Below, piece after piece: positions 47,075 to 59,399 of a stretch of DNA of 64,000 nucleotides. The stretch's first letter is position 1, and every line of letters starts with the position of its first letter. A program made the translations under genes and the position numbers. The DNA comes from Pisolithus tinctorius (Eukaryota > Basidiomycota > Agaricomycetes > Boletales > Pisolithaceae). The DNA lies in the NCBI GenBank assembly GCA_024663395.1, contig JANFAH010000006.1, positions 682,001-746,000 on the forward strand, read 5' to 3'. The notes beneath the pieces are model-generated. The model had not been told where the DNA came from. It saw only the letters and a list, made by a program, of their open reading frames with translations, and searched no databases.

Positions 47075-48215
47075 CTTATATTGTGACAGGTGGATAACCC
47101 AATTATGGATAGGCCCATCCATTTGTGGTGAGCTATCTATGATATGATGGATTGGCCCATCTTATGCAGTGCCAAGGGTTTGTAATCCTGTGATGGATGG
47201 ATCAGCCCATCTTATGTTGTAACACTGGTTTTTGTTTTCCCTTATCTGCTGCCTGAAAATACCATGGATGGGCCTGTCCTTATGTAAATCCCTCTGATCT
47301 CCCTTTCTGCTGCCTGAGAATGCCTTACACAGACCATCCTTATGTAGATAGCTTGGATCTCCCTTTCTGCTGCCTAAGAATACCATACATGGACTTGTCC
47401 TTATGTTGCAACAGGGATGCATCTTGCTAGATGGGCCTGTCCATTTCCACCCATATGTTGTGATGATATAAATAATACTACTGAAGGGCCTGTCCATATG
47501 TTGTGACTCTATTAAATGATATTAGTGACAGGCCCATCTTTATGTTTTGATAGGGTACATCTTACTGGGGCCAGGCCTGCCCATATGTTGTGATGCTATA
47601 CATGAGATTACTGACAAGCCCATCTTTATGTCTCATCAGAGGTACATCTTACTGTGGATGGGCCCATCCATATGTTGCATAATACTACTGATGGGCCTGA
47701 CCTTATGTTGTGACTCTATTAAATGATACTAGTGATGGGCCCATCTTTATGTTTCAACAGCAGTACATCTTACTGTCAACAGGCCCATCTTTATGTTGCA
47801 ACAGGGGTATGGCTTATTATGAACAGGCCTGTCTAGATGTTGCAACACCATAAATGATATTACTTCCAGGCCCATCCATATGTTGCCGACTTTGTATTCT
47901 AATCATAGACAGGCCCATCCTTATGTTGTGACCCTCTCCATGTTATGATAGGTGGGCCCACCTTGATGTTGCAACAGGGGTGTAACCTACCAGGATGGGC
48001 CCATCCATGTACATAATTGGTCACAGGCCCATCTAAATGTTTCAACATCCTTACCCACCATGGGCCCTCCCATATGTTGTGGTAATACACTTATGGGCCC
48101 ATACATATGTTGCTCTCACTTTAGTCCCTCAGGCCTGTCCATGTGTACCAGCTAATCTATTTAGGTGGGCCTGTCTCAGGGTTTATATAAGTGTTGGTGT
48201 TTTGGTGCTGTAGGA
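47075..48215 (-). repeat. Left satellite array, inverted relative to 55660-57425
   Basis: About 25 diverged copies of a roughly 43-bp unit built around gggcccatc and catatgttg, in the opposite orientation to the right array. Its inner edge (48110-48215) is the reverse complement of the right array's inner edge, including TATATAAGTGTTGG. The outer boundary is not sharp. Confidence 0.82.
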
Positions 48216-49700
48216 ATAGGTAAAAGAAGGTTACCTAGAAATGGTAATTAGTCAGTAATGATGAGCAAGTATAATGCTTGACCCAAAAGGGAGGTTCTCT
48301 CTGGAGAAAAGAAGTGTAGCAAAAATGTAAAAATGCGAACTGGAAAGACTACTTAGTTCTGTATGTCCAATACCTTTTGCCAGTCCTCCTGGCACTTTGG
48401 GTACTCCCCAAAGTAATAAATCTAACTTCAAAAACTCACCAAAATGCGAGACTAAATCACCCTACTACTGAGGGCCTGTGACATGAACTCATTCTATGGT
48501 AAACTGAACTTGCGCAAACACAGCACATGTGCTTAGTCAGCAACATGGCTGCTTGCCACCAAGTCCAGTGGTACAAAACACGAAACAAAAGAAACAAAGA
48601 AAACAAAAACTCTTCAACCCCTAAACCCCTGACCAAAATGGCTTCTCATAGGGAATCAGTTCCCATTCCCTACATCCAAGGGGTGGTTTAGACTTCAACC
48701 ATCCTTGGTCACTCTCCTCCTCACACCTGCTTCCCTTGACTTTGCCACATCTACTCCACTCTCTTTCCTCACGCCCTTTGAACATGGCCCCCTCCTTTCC
48801 CAAGATGTGCTCCCAACCTCACCAAACAACCCTCTCAGTCTTTGAAACTCCTCACCCTCGAATGCAACTCTTTCCACCCACAAAATGCCACCTGGCCTCA
48901 AACATGAACTCTGCTTCTTGAACACTCCCCTCACAACCCAAACCTCGAACCAAATGACAACGGAGATAAACTCTGGGCAAACAAACAAGTGAGTAATAAA
49001 TTGAGTGCGGAGCAAGTCAAAGACTGCTCCTCAAGGCACAGTCTTTGTGTGAAATGGTAACAGGGTGTAACACAGTGCAGTGGCTGGTACAGTGGACACA
49101 GACCCTCTATGAGGCAGCTCGAAGACATATATGTACCTAAAAAAAAAACCTCAATCAGTCAGGTATTTACTATCCTTATATGCATACATGTTCTCGATTA
49201 CTGCTTGTCCTTAAGACAACTTAGCACAGGGAAAATCGCAGAAAACTCAAAACTACACATCAGAGTGAGTAGAATCACCCCAAGACTAGTACGACTTGGT
49301 TGAACAATGTCACACAAAGCAAAACTCATGTTAAGGAAAACTATATATCAATACTCTCACCAGGACTGTCTCTATACCATCCTTCTCATTCTTGTACCCT
49401 TGACTCTCTGTGCACGCATATGCTTGACTTCTCATACTTTGTCTGGTACTTTGTCTGGCAGACGAAGCCCTTGTGCTAAGTGCCACCAAGCGACCTTGAG
49501 TCACCCATCTTCGTTCACCACTATCTTGACCCTAGAAACAAAGTGTTTTGGTGTAGTATATGTCTGAATCATAGTAAACGATGTCACCTTAAGCCTGTAC
49601 ATTCTCGAGATCTCTTCAGTGATAGGTCTTCGACCCCGATGGGTATAGGTGCTAATCTCATTTGATCTCAGTTGTCAGCCTTTGACCTCACAGTTGGGCA
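48216..49700. other. Inner left part of the composite unit, no recognised gene
   Basis: Richer in CpG than the surrounding transposons. Open pieces exist on the minus strand (48695-49015 and 48621-48803) but their reality is unclear. A candidate rightward TATA box sits at about 48186-48193. Confidence 0.4.
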
Positions 49701-51017
49701 GAAAAAGTCATGATTCTAAGTACTGACAAATGGCTTTGAGCCACCTGTCCCTATTGATTGCCTTGCCTTTTGTGCTAAGGTATCTGTATTTCACAGTATA
49801 AAGTGTTCGAATCAGAACTGAATAGGGTACCTGGACTTCATATATCCCCTCCCCAAATCTCTCTTCCAGCACTGTTGCTCTCAGCACACCCCTCGCTTTG
49901 AAGGACTCCACCCTTTGGGGACCCATCACCTCATTCAATGCTAACCCTTTGCATTCAAACTCATCTAATACCCTAACATCAAACACTTGTAAGTAACTCA
50001 TCATGAAACAGAGGTGAAACAAAGAGCACTCGGGCTCCATGTGTGAATCCATGCCACCTTGAATGTGCTGCAGGCATCTCCATCAATCTAGCCAGCATTG
50101 ACCCTTTCCAATTTTTGTAGCTCCATACAGAGTCCCTTTCAAATGTCGCTTTCATACTCCTAAACATGACTGTACTTGGCCACAGTCATTGGGTAGTCTC
50201 ACATATTGAGCATCCTCTTGTCTGTCCCTAGAATAGTGAATCTATAAGTAAAGCATCATAGAAATTAATAGAAACTTTGAGTGCTCATGCTCAGCCTGCG
50301 AGCATGCATCCTCCTCTTGCATCTCCAAGACCTGCCATCGTAATTCTTGTACTCATCCTGTATGGTTTCAGACTGACTTGCTGCATCTTGCATGCTCTCC
50401 CCACTCATAGTAAAGCCGTTGTACCACACTGCATAGTTCCGCATTGACAGTCCTCTGTCCTGTCTCATATGTTCTTGTACTCCGTCATAGAGACTGGGTT
50501 TCCCTATAGTAACATCACTGTAAGTGAACTGACACAGAATGAAAGAGAAATAATGAGCTGTTGAGCTCAGCATGTGAATCTCCTTTGTCTCTCCTCCTTT
50601 GAATGACTTCTATTGCTTCGAACGACCATCGATCGCCAGTGAACCACATCACTGTCCCTCATACTCTTGTTGCCTCTCCTAGTCACTCATATGTACTTTG
50701 TACCTCCAAACTCAACAGCATCTGTTCATACTCACCATGTACTCCTGTAAAGTCCCAGCAACGAACCCGCTCTCCATTCATGATGAAGAGTGCCCATCCT
50801 TTGACTCAAGAACAGACAGTGAGGCACTTGAGTTCATGTGAGTCGAACAGGGTGTTGAACACTGATAGGATGGACTCAGCATTGGGTGCAGATGTGACAT
50901 AGGGACCAAGCTGTTGGAACATAAAGTGCCCCTGTGGTACTTGACCACTGTGCGATGTTTTGGCTGCTTACATAAGCTGAAATAGCGCACCTACTTGTAG
51001 TATTTTCTACTAGTATT

Positions 51018-51140
51018 CCCTCAGTAGTCTGTTCACTACTGAGGGTAAGTCTGTTTATATTACAAGTATTCTACTATACTGACATCCTGTAGTAGCCTAC
51101 AGGTACAGTAATACACTCAGTAGTCTGTTCACTACTGAGG
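51018..51140. repeat. Two copies of a near-perfect palindromic hairpin
   Basis: CCTCAGTAGT...ACTACTGAGG with a 6-nt loop at 51018-51045 and again at 51116-51140, separated by another small palindrome CCTGTAG/CTACAGG (51086-51103). Could be a foldback fragment or a regulatory hairpin pair. Confidence 0.65.
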
Positions 51141-51552
51141 TAGCCTACAGATCTTTCAACACGAGCACCTGCATGGAGCCATGTACCATGTGGTGACATT
51201 TGGTTGTGGCACATATGGGAGAGAGAGCACAGTGTAGAATTCCATTGAGTGTTGCTGTCATGCTCTTGGGGTCTAGTTTGGGTTCACTCGATGTGGTAGA
51301 GTGGTAAGGCAGTAGATTATATGCATTGAATGGCTTGTGTGAATAGGATGTCTGTCTGTCAACATTCACGATGTTGGTGCCATTAAATATGACACTTGCA
51401 GAATTTGTGCAGACAAGCCTACAGATGCCATCTGTGATAGCTGCATTGACAACAGCTCAAGTGCCCTCGATGTTGACCTTGGTGTAGATGGAGGGGTCTT
51501 TCACGCCTCGATGTAGTAAGGTAGCCTGTATGATATATGTAACGCCCAATCT

Positions 51553-52456
51553 TGTGAAGTACAGGTTTACCCTCGGGTGACCAGGCTTCAAGACCGGGTG
51601 ACAGGGGCTAAGTCCAGGTGGCCAAAGTCAAGGCCAAGAGACAGGGGCCAAGTCCAGTTGGACCAGAGTTGAGGCCGGAGGTTAGGGGCTAAGTCCGGAG
51701 GACCGGACTTAAGACCAGGAGTGTGGGAATAAGACTGGTAGCATGGGAAACCAACTGGTCTTGGAGTGCGCACAAGGGGAAGCCAGTCCAGGGTTGGATC
51801 TACCTCACTTGGTCTCAGCTTATGTGCTATACCCTTATGCAAGCCAGGGAGAGGTCCAGGACAGGGGCTGGGGATAGCTTAGGGCTTGGCCTTAGCTATA
51901 GAGTAGACTCAAGGGGCAATACAGAATTGAGGGTAATACTTAGTTGATATTCTGACTGAGGGTGCTATGAAGTATGTACAGGGGTTAAATACATGAGGCC
52001 AGTCCGGAGTAACAAACATGAAGCTGGACTTGTGAATAAGCTATTAGCAAGATGATTAGCAAGAGTGATGATAGCCACAGTGGCTGTGCCAAGGCTAATA
52101 GCTAAAGTCCAGGTGACTGGCATACTGGAGTCAGACACAGGTTTCATAGAGTAAGCAAAAGTCAGACAAGAGGACTAGACTAAATATAGTGAAAACATGG
52201 GAAAACAGACCAGAGTTATGTCCAGATGACCCAGACATAGACCTGGGAGGACTGGGGTGGAGCAGCACAAGGCCAGGAGGCTGAAATGGACCGGAGATAG
52301 GGGTAAAACACCGGACTTAAGTTATTTAGGCCAGAGTTGGGTTTCCTAGGCCCAGGATTGGGTTTTCTAGGCTGGACCAGGACCAGAGTTGACCGGAGTT
52401 AGGGGCTAGGGGTCCAGACTGGACTGAGACTGAGTCCAAGAGTCATGGATATGACA
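51553..52456 (-). mobile_element. Solo LTR family G, copy 2
   Basis: 904 bp, inverted relative to 34979-35882, with a perfect duplication, aatct (51548-51552 and 52457-52461). Confidence 0.9.
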
Positions 52457-52729
52457 AATCTCTTCAATATATCCAACACATCTTGATCTTCTACAACATC
52501 TCCCAAATAAAACAGGGCATCATGATGTCTCTGCACAGTATCCAACATGGAGACAGCATCTCCCTTCACTAACTGTTTGGTGATTTGTCAGTCTATAAAC
52601 TTGCTTTGATTGGCAGTAAGGTAAGCATCTTCTTCTTGAAGGGACACAGTGGCAGGCTGTCCCAATCTGGACCTTTGTACTGTAGGCACATCAATGCTCA
52701 AAGACTTGTCAACACTCTGTAAACAGTTG

Positions 52730-54900
52730 TGTATCCTAAAACAATGTAGGTGTAAGTAAAACACCTGAAAGAGAAACATAAAACTTGGGCCTTCGAGCCC
52801 AACTGGTGTGGCCTCAATACTCCTCATGCATCGCACCTCTTGTTCCGACTTCAAACCTCGCTGTTGTGTTGATCTTGTGGCATTTCGTGCCTGTCATACT
52901 TGTAGCACTGTAAGTCGATGTGTTCTTTCCTCGAAGTTGTCATCTACTCTAGAATAACCTATCTGTGAGTAAAAAGTTGCACAACTAAAATATAAACTCA
53001 GGCTGTCATGCTTGGTGCCCATGTCTGTTGGATCTTGTATCTTCAATGATTGCTGTCGCAGATCAAACTGTGGTCTTCGTGTTTGTCCCATGGCAACTCC
53101 ATGTGATCTTTGTACTTGTCACTCTGCGACCTGCTGCAATCTTCCTTCTAAGTCATCATCTACTCTAGAATAATGCACTTGTAAGTAAAACACTGCGAAA
53201 CAAAAATATAAACTTGAGCTGTCGGGCTCTAAGGGCATAGGCCTGTCATGCAAAGACCCTATCATCTGTGCATTTCCTGAGTGCAGTGATTGCTTGCAAT
53301 AAATGGTGAGCAGGCCTCAGTTTGAATTCGAGTGTGGCTCACTCATATGTAGCCATAGGTATTGGTATCACACTCGCATGGCTGTCACTCGCATTTCATT
53401 GTGTACATCTGTTTTCCTCAACACTGGTCTCCACCATGCTCCATGTCCACCAGACTGCCATTCCTGCCTCGTGCAGCCTTCGGTCTCTGTGCAATCTTCA
53501 ATCATAGTTTGTCATAGAGTCTTGCCTCACAATCACTTGTCTGTACACAGTTCCATCAGGCATAGCATCTGTACTGAATGACAAGAACAATACCACTTTC
53601 ATGCCTTCTGACCATGCACCCCATTCATAGTAGCTCTGTTGGGTCATGTCGCATAGTTTCTCCTTGAGGGCCCATTGTATTACCTCGTAGATCTTCATAG
53701 TTCCTCGCATTGTGATGGCCTGGATGTTGCTCGAGCATCGTCTCACACATCCATTCTTCCTGGAATAGAGTAGATATAAGTAAGACAGTTTAAGACTGAA
53801 ACAAAACCTCAAGCCACTAGGCTCAGTATCTGCGCTCATCACACCTTGTCTCCAACGAATGGCCACTGCGGCCTCGCACAGCTGTCCATCTGCATCAAGC
53901 CATATCATCATCATTGTTGCCACTGCTTGTGTTGTTATAGCTCTTGTGGCTGTCACTGTCGTTGCTCATTTGTAGCATGCTGTAGGTTCTCGAACTGCAA
54001 TTGCACAGACATAGGTCATACTTTGCCTTGTATATCCATTTTCCCTAGAGTAGGATAGCTGTAGGCATAGTGCTATGAAATCAAAGCAAAACCATGAGCC
54101 ATAGTGCTCAGTATCTGCATTCATCATGCCTTGTCTCCATCAAATAACTGATCTAGTGTTGTGTGGTCTTTAGTCTGTATCCAGTGCCATTGTCATCGTC
54201 TCTTGTATCTCGATTGCTATTCGACGTAGTTGTCCTTCTTCCCTAGAATACTGACGATGTAAGTAAGGCATTCTGAATTCAAAACAAACCCTTGGGCCAT
54301 CGAGCCAAACATCTGTGCTCATTGTGCCTCATCTCCACTGAATGGCACTTCTAGCCTCGCACAGCCATCGCTCTGCATCCAGTGCCATCATCATCATCTC
54401 TTGTATCACGATTGTCTGGATGTCAGTCACTCTTTGTTGAATATAGCCATTTCCCCTAGAATAGAGTATTCATAAGTAAAATGCTATGGAATCAAAACAA
54501 AACCTTGGGCCATCGAGCCCAGTACCTGTGCTCATAGTGCCTTGTTCCCATTGGATGGCTGTTCTAGCCTTGTGCAGCCTTCAATCAGTGCCGAGCATCA
54601 TTGTTGTTGTTCTTCTTTGTACTGCAGTCACTGTTCATCATAGATATTCATTTGACCTAGCATAGAAATGCTGTAAGTAAAATGCCATGAAAGCAAAACT
54701 GACCCTTGAGCCATGGTGCTCAGCATCCATGCCAATTGTGCCTTGTATTGCAATCACCTGGGTGTTGGTTGCTCTTCATTGTGTGTACTGGCTTTCTCTA
54801 GCATAGAATAGATGTAAGAAAAGCGTCTCAGAATCAAAACAAACTGGTGAGCCATTGAGCTCAATATCCCTTATTGCACTCACCATGTCTCACTCCCATT
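52730..54900 (-). repeat. Tandemly amplified exon-intron units
   Basis: Eight or nine related units, spaced about 140-280 bp (one gap is larger), each with an intron on the minus strand (GTxxTGGGCTCxATGGC... branch-like TTTACTTA ... TCTAG) followed by an exon. The exons share a pattern like MMMALDAERWLCEARSAIQW, seen best near 54330-54440, 53840-53900 and 54100-54200, with varying decay. Markers (the ctagaata acceptor motif) lie near 52930, 53165, 53765, 54050, 54240, 54460, 54655 and 54795. Confidence 0.65.
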
Positions 54901-55659
54901 GAACAGCACACTCGATTTTGTACAGCCTTCAATCTGCACACAGTCCAGTTGCTGTCATCATTGCTATCACACTATCCACTGCCATCATCACCCTTGTTGT
55001 GGTCACCATTGCCTGTAACCACGGTAGTTCACACATGGTAGGTCACTCGCCCCATTCTTCATATCCTGCAATCACAGCAATCTTGTGTAGCCGGTCTATA
55101 ACTCTAGAGTCATCAGTATGTAGTATTACTTGAGTGCACATGGCCACAATGCACATGCTGGACTTTCTGTACAAGTCCCAACATTGAGCATGTGCATTGA
55201 TTCGCTCAACAAATCCTTGAATAAAACATTTACTGCTGACACTGCATGGCCACGGAATATTTCGAGTGCGAGGGTGTCTATCCTTGCTGTGTGCCTCAAC
55301 ATTTCGACCTGTAAAGACTCTTCCAGTGGCTTCCTTCATGTGACAAGCCTCAATGGCTCCTCGATCTTGATCCTTCTTGCAATAACCTTCATCTCGGTAT
55401 GACTTATGTGCTGTGGCACTCTGTGTGAGTCAATGATCTCTTCACACACCAACCTTTCTGCTTCGAGACTGCCCATGAGCATTTCGAGCTCCTCAACTTC
55501 GACTCCTGTGGGCTTCATGTGTTCTTCGAGGCTTTCCGCTTCAACTCAAGTGGTATCTTTGATACGAACAGATTGTCAGTTAACTGATGTGTGTCTTTGC
55601 TGACTGCTGGAACTCTGAGGCCACTTCTTTCGACCCCATGTAGTCCATTTAGTCACAAC

Positions 55660-57425
55660 ATATAGGTAGCCTGCATGCCAAAATGCCAACACTTATATAG
55701 ACCCCACAACAGGCCCATCTAAATAGATTAGCCATGACACATGGACAGGCCTGAGGGCCTATAATGAGAGCAACATATGTATGGGCCCATAAGCACAATT
55801 CCACAACATATGGGAGGGCCTGTGGAGGGTAAGGATGCTGCAACATATAGACAGGCCTGTGACCAAGTAAGTATGCTGAGCTACTGTAAGACATGGATGG
55901 GCCTGCCTATTGTATCATGAAGAAGGTTGCAACATATGGATGGGCCCACCCATCATATGCTTTATAGGGTCACAACATAAAGAGGGGCCCCTCTATGATA
56001 GATTATAGAGTTGGCAACATATGGAAGGGCCTGTCTTTGGGATAATATACCCCTGTCACAACATATAGATGGGCCTGTCCATAGCAAGATGTATGCCTGT
56101 CGCAACATAAGGACGGGCCTGTCAGTAATATCATTGACAGTGTCACAACACATAGATGGGCCCATCTAGTAAGATGCATCCCTGCCACAACATAAAGATG
56201 GGCCCATCAGTAATATCATTTATAGTGTCAAAACATATGGACAGGCCCTTCCATAATATCATTTATACCATCACAACACATGGGCAGGCCTGTCCATATG
56301 TTGCAACATAAAGACAAGCCCTTCAATATATATCATTTACAGGGTCACAACACATGGACAGGCCCATCTAGTAAGATGCACCCATGTCACAACATAAAGA
56401 TGGGCCTTTCAGCAAGGTCAATTACATGGTCACAGCACATGGACAGGCCCATCAATAGCAACATGTATGCCTGTTGAAACATAAAGACGGGCCCATCAGT
56501 AATATCATTTGCAGTGTCACAACACATGGACAGGCCCATCTAGTAAGATGCACCCATGTCACAACATAAAGATGGGCCTTTCAGCAAGGTCAATTACACA
56601 GTCACAGCACATGGACAGGCCCATCAATAGCAACATGTATGCCTGTCGCAACATAAAGATGGGCCTGTCAGTAATATCATTTACAGCATCACAACACATA
56701 GATGGGCCTGTCTAGTAAGATACACCCCTGTCACAACATAAGGACAGGCCTGTCAGTAATATCAATTACATGGTCACAACACATGGACAGGCCTGTCAAT
56801 AGCAACATGTATGCCTGTCACAACATAATGACAGGCTCATCAGTAATATCATTTACAGTGTCACAACACATAGACGGGCCCATCAGTAATATCAATTACA
56901 CAGTCACAACACATGGACAGGCCCATCAATAGCAACACGTATGCCTGTCACAACATAAAGATGGGCCTGTCAGTAATATCATTTACAATGTCACAACACA
57001 TAGATGGGCCCATCTAGTAAGATATGCCCCTGTCACAACATAAGGACAGGCCTGTCAATAGCAACACATATGCCTGTCACAACATAAAGATGGGCCCATC
57101 AGTCATATCATTTACAATGTCAAAACACATAGATGGGCCCATCAGTAATATCAATTACAAGGTCACAACACATGGACGGGCTCATCAATAGCAACATGTA
57201 TGCCTGTCACAACATAAAGATGGGCCTGCTGGTCACAACATAAGGATGGGCCCTTCAGCAGTATTATTTATATGGTCACAACGTATGGATGGCCCTTCAG
57301 TAATATCTTTTATATCGCCATAAAACAAGGACAGGTCTGTCTAGTAAGATCCACCCCTGTCGCAACATAAGATGGGCCCAACACCAATGGCACATATAGT
57401 GTCACAACATATTGATTGGATCACA
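55660..57425 (+). repeat. Right satellite array of roughly 43-bp repeats
   Basis: About 40 monomers of 42-45 bp, alternating subtypes such as cacaacataaagatgggccc and cacaacacatggacaggccc followed by a variable segment (tcagtaatatcatttacagt, or tctagtaagatgcaccc, or tcaatagcaacatgtatgcc). Higher-order alternation is evident at 56280-57230. It is the reverse complement of the left array. Confidence 0.85.
55693..55705 (-). promoter_or_regulatory. Candidate inward TATA box at the inner edge of the right array
   Basis: TCTATATAAGTGTTGG on the minus strand, about 65 bp upstream of the ATG near 55634. The mirror copy is in the left array near 48186. Confidence 0.5.
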
Positions 57426-57429
57426 GTAA

Positions 57430-58110
57430 AATATTGAGGCAAGCATCCCGACATGCCATAATTTTCCAACAAGCCGCAAGCAGCTCACCCACTATACAAC
57501 TCTGACCTCATCCACCCCAAGCATGAATACTACACAAGACACATCTAAGATCCCCCATGGATCGTGAATGGAACTAACAGACTGCATTGTGTCATACATG
57601 AAAGCCAGATTTCAAGAGGAGGTATTCAGCAGACCTCGCACCCTTCCAGATATATCAATTCCATTTCTGGTGTTATGTGAAGCAGATCACATATCGTCAG
57701 TAATCTCACAGGCCTATCATTGCCCAAGTACATCCATCATAATGATGTGATGGAAGTTTTCATCTTTCTGCAGTCAACATTGGGAAAAATCGGGGTGGAA
57801 AAACCTGCAATGCAGAAGCTGCTGAGAGATACACAGAAGTGACTGAGCCATCCATTCTGGTGACCGACTCAAACACCATCTGTGTATGGTATTTGCTGGA
57901 TGCTCTCAGCCCAAAAAGAAGGGTAAGGAAATGCAGAATCTCATATTCTACTGACTTAATGGAATGGCAGGCCAACATATGGAACTGCCTTCATCTTCTG
58001 GGGGAACCACTGCAGGAGAGCATAAAGGCTTCCCCACAGGCATGGCAGATGGACAAGTCATATTTCTGCAATAATGCTGAGTTGAAAGGTGCCATCAACC
58101 TGTCACCCAC
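57430..58110 (+). pseudogene. Unrecognised gene fragment truncated by R1 copy 3
   Basis: Open pieces 57568-57750 and 57839-58110 contain DISIPFLVLCEADH and VWYLLDALSPKRRVRK, ANIWNCLHLLGEPLQ, with a possible intron between. I do not recognise the family. It ends at the R1 junction. Confidence 0.4.
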
Positions 58111-59399
58111 TGTGAGTCAAAGTGTGGAAAGGTGGTGAAAACCAACCAAAACCAACACAAAAGACAAATGTAAAGTGAGTGGTGGTGTGCCTCCACAGAA
58201 CCTGGAGTGCAGAAACCTAAGAGGGGGAAACTTCAATGGGAGGGTGCTCCTAGCGCAAGTCGACGACGAGTTATGCAGGAGAAGACAAGCAGGTGATGAT
58301 TGGATGGGGGATGCTGAATGGAGCAAAGGTATTCAGCCAAAAGTACTCTGGTGTGATGATCTTTTGGATGCACTCCTGGCACAAGTCAATGACGAGTTAC
58401 ACAGGAGTGGATGGATGACTAAGCAGGTGTGCTGACAGAGCGCAGATGATACTTCAGATGAATGAATGAAGGTAGATAGACCCTTGATGGAGCCTCAACT
58501 ACCAATGATATGAATGAAGACAGATAGACTCTCCCAAATGAGCCTCAACTGTCAATGATGAGATAGGCACTGAACTGACTGCTGAGTGACTTCTGATTGC
58601 TTTTTTGTAGCTAAGTACATGGGGGTTTATATACTATGGGGGGAGCACAGCTTGTGACAAACAAGGCACAAACACTTGGTAAGTAATGAGTAAGGACTGA
58701 GTAATCATGATGAGTAAGTGAGAAATGAAAAGTAAGCAAGCAAAGAAGATTGGTAAGTATTGGCAATAAACCAGTCAAGGATAGTCAAAATATCACAAAA
58801 TGAGTCAAATAGAATCAGAAACTGAGTAAGTGCACTGATATCACATTAGGGGGTGGCGATGCAAGTTAGATCTCAGCAGAGACATCTCTAGATCCAAAGA
58901 TGGCATGACAGATGGATGGTGTTTCCAGATAGGGAAGTATTAATTCCAGAATTGAAGGGCATGAGTCAGGTGTCAAAGGGGGCTAGGGCATTGAGGGTCT
59001 GTGGGGCAATGAGAGCATGTGTGATCGTGTCTCCCACCCTTCCATCCTCTCAGTGAAGTTAACAAAAACTTCATGAATGGGGTTCTGATGGAGGAGGAGG
59101 AGAAGGGGGAACACCTTCTGCTGGATCTTGCAGTAAGAAGGCAAGATGCATGTCATACTTGTCATGAATGCAATCAGGGAGGCTGGAGAACAGTAGATTA
59201 TACTGCAGCTGTCGCAATGTGGGAAGAATGATGGACAAGACTGGAATAAAGACGGTGCAGGGAGCAGGGAGGAACAATCCATATGCTTCATCAACCAGGG
59301 AGACTGAAACGACCACATAAGACCTTTCTAACCGAGTGACAGACCTGAGGTGACCAAAGAATGTCCTTCTGGAAGTCATACTGACAAGGCACTTCAGGT
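58111..59399. mobile_element. R1 copy 3, 3'-truncated
   Basis: Matches R1 from its first base (TGTGAGTCAAAG) to the segment ctgacaagg, then stops. About 540 bp of R1 is missing. Confidence 0.82.

Larger units (their letters stand above)
49708..55634 (-). pseudogene. Unrecognised multi-exon gene inside the inverted arrays
   Basis: I do not recognise the protein. A start ATG near 55634 lies about 65 bp downstream of a TATATAAG in the right array. The first part (55560-55130) reads as a helical, charged protein (PTGVEVEELEMLMGSLEAER; IEEPLRLV; then LEESLQVEMLRHTARID and GHAVSAVNVLFKDLLSES in the same frame) with at least three stops, one or two of them CGA-type TGA. From 54900 to 52730 it consists of repeated exon-intron units. 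Further introns with CTAG acceptors and GTAAGT-like or GTGAGT-like signals appear near 50230, 50510 and 49985. Open pieces at 50265-50573 and 49708-50052 could be later exons. A solo LTR (51553-52456) interrupts it. Confidence 0.45.

Noticed and set aside
47162..48090. Small proteins in the satellite arrays (also 56280-56932)
   Set aside because: Translations of the 43-bp repeat (recurrent HNIKMGLS-type peptides).
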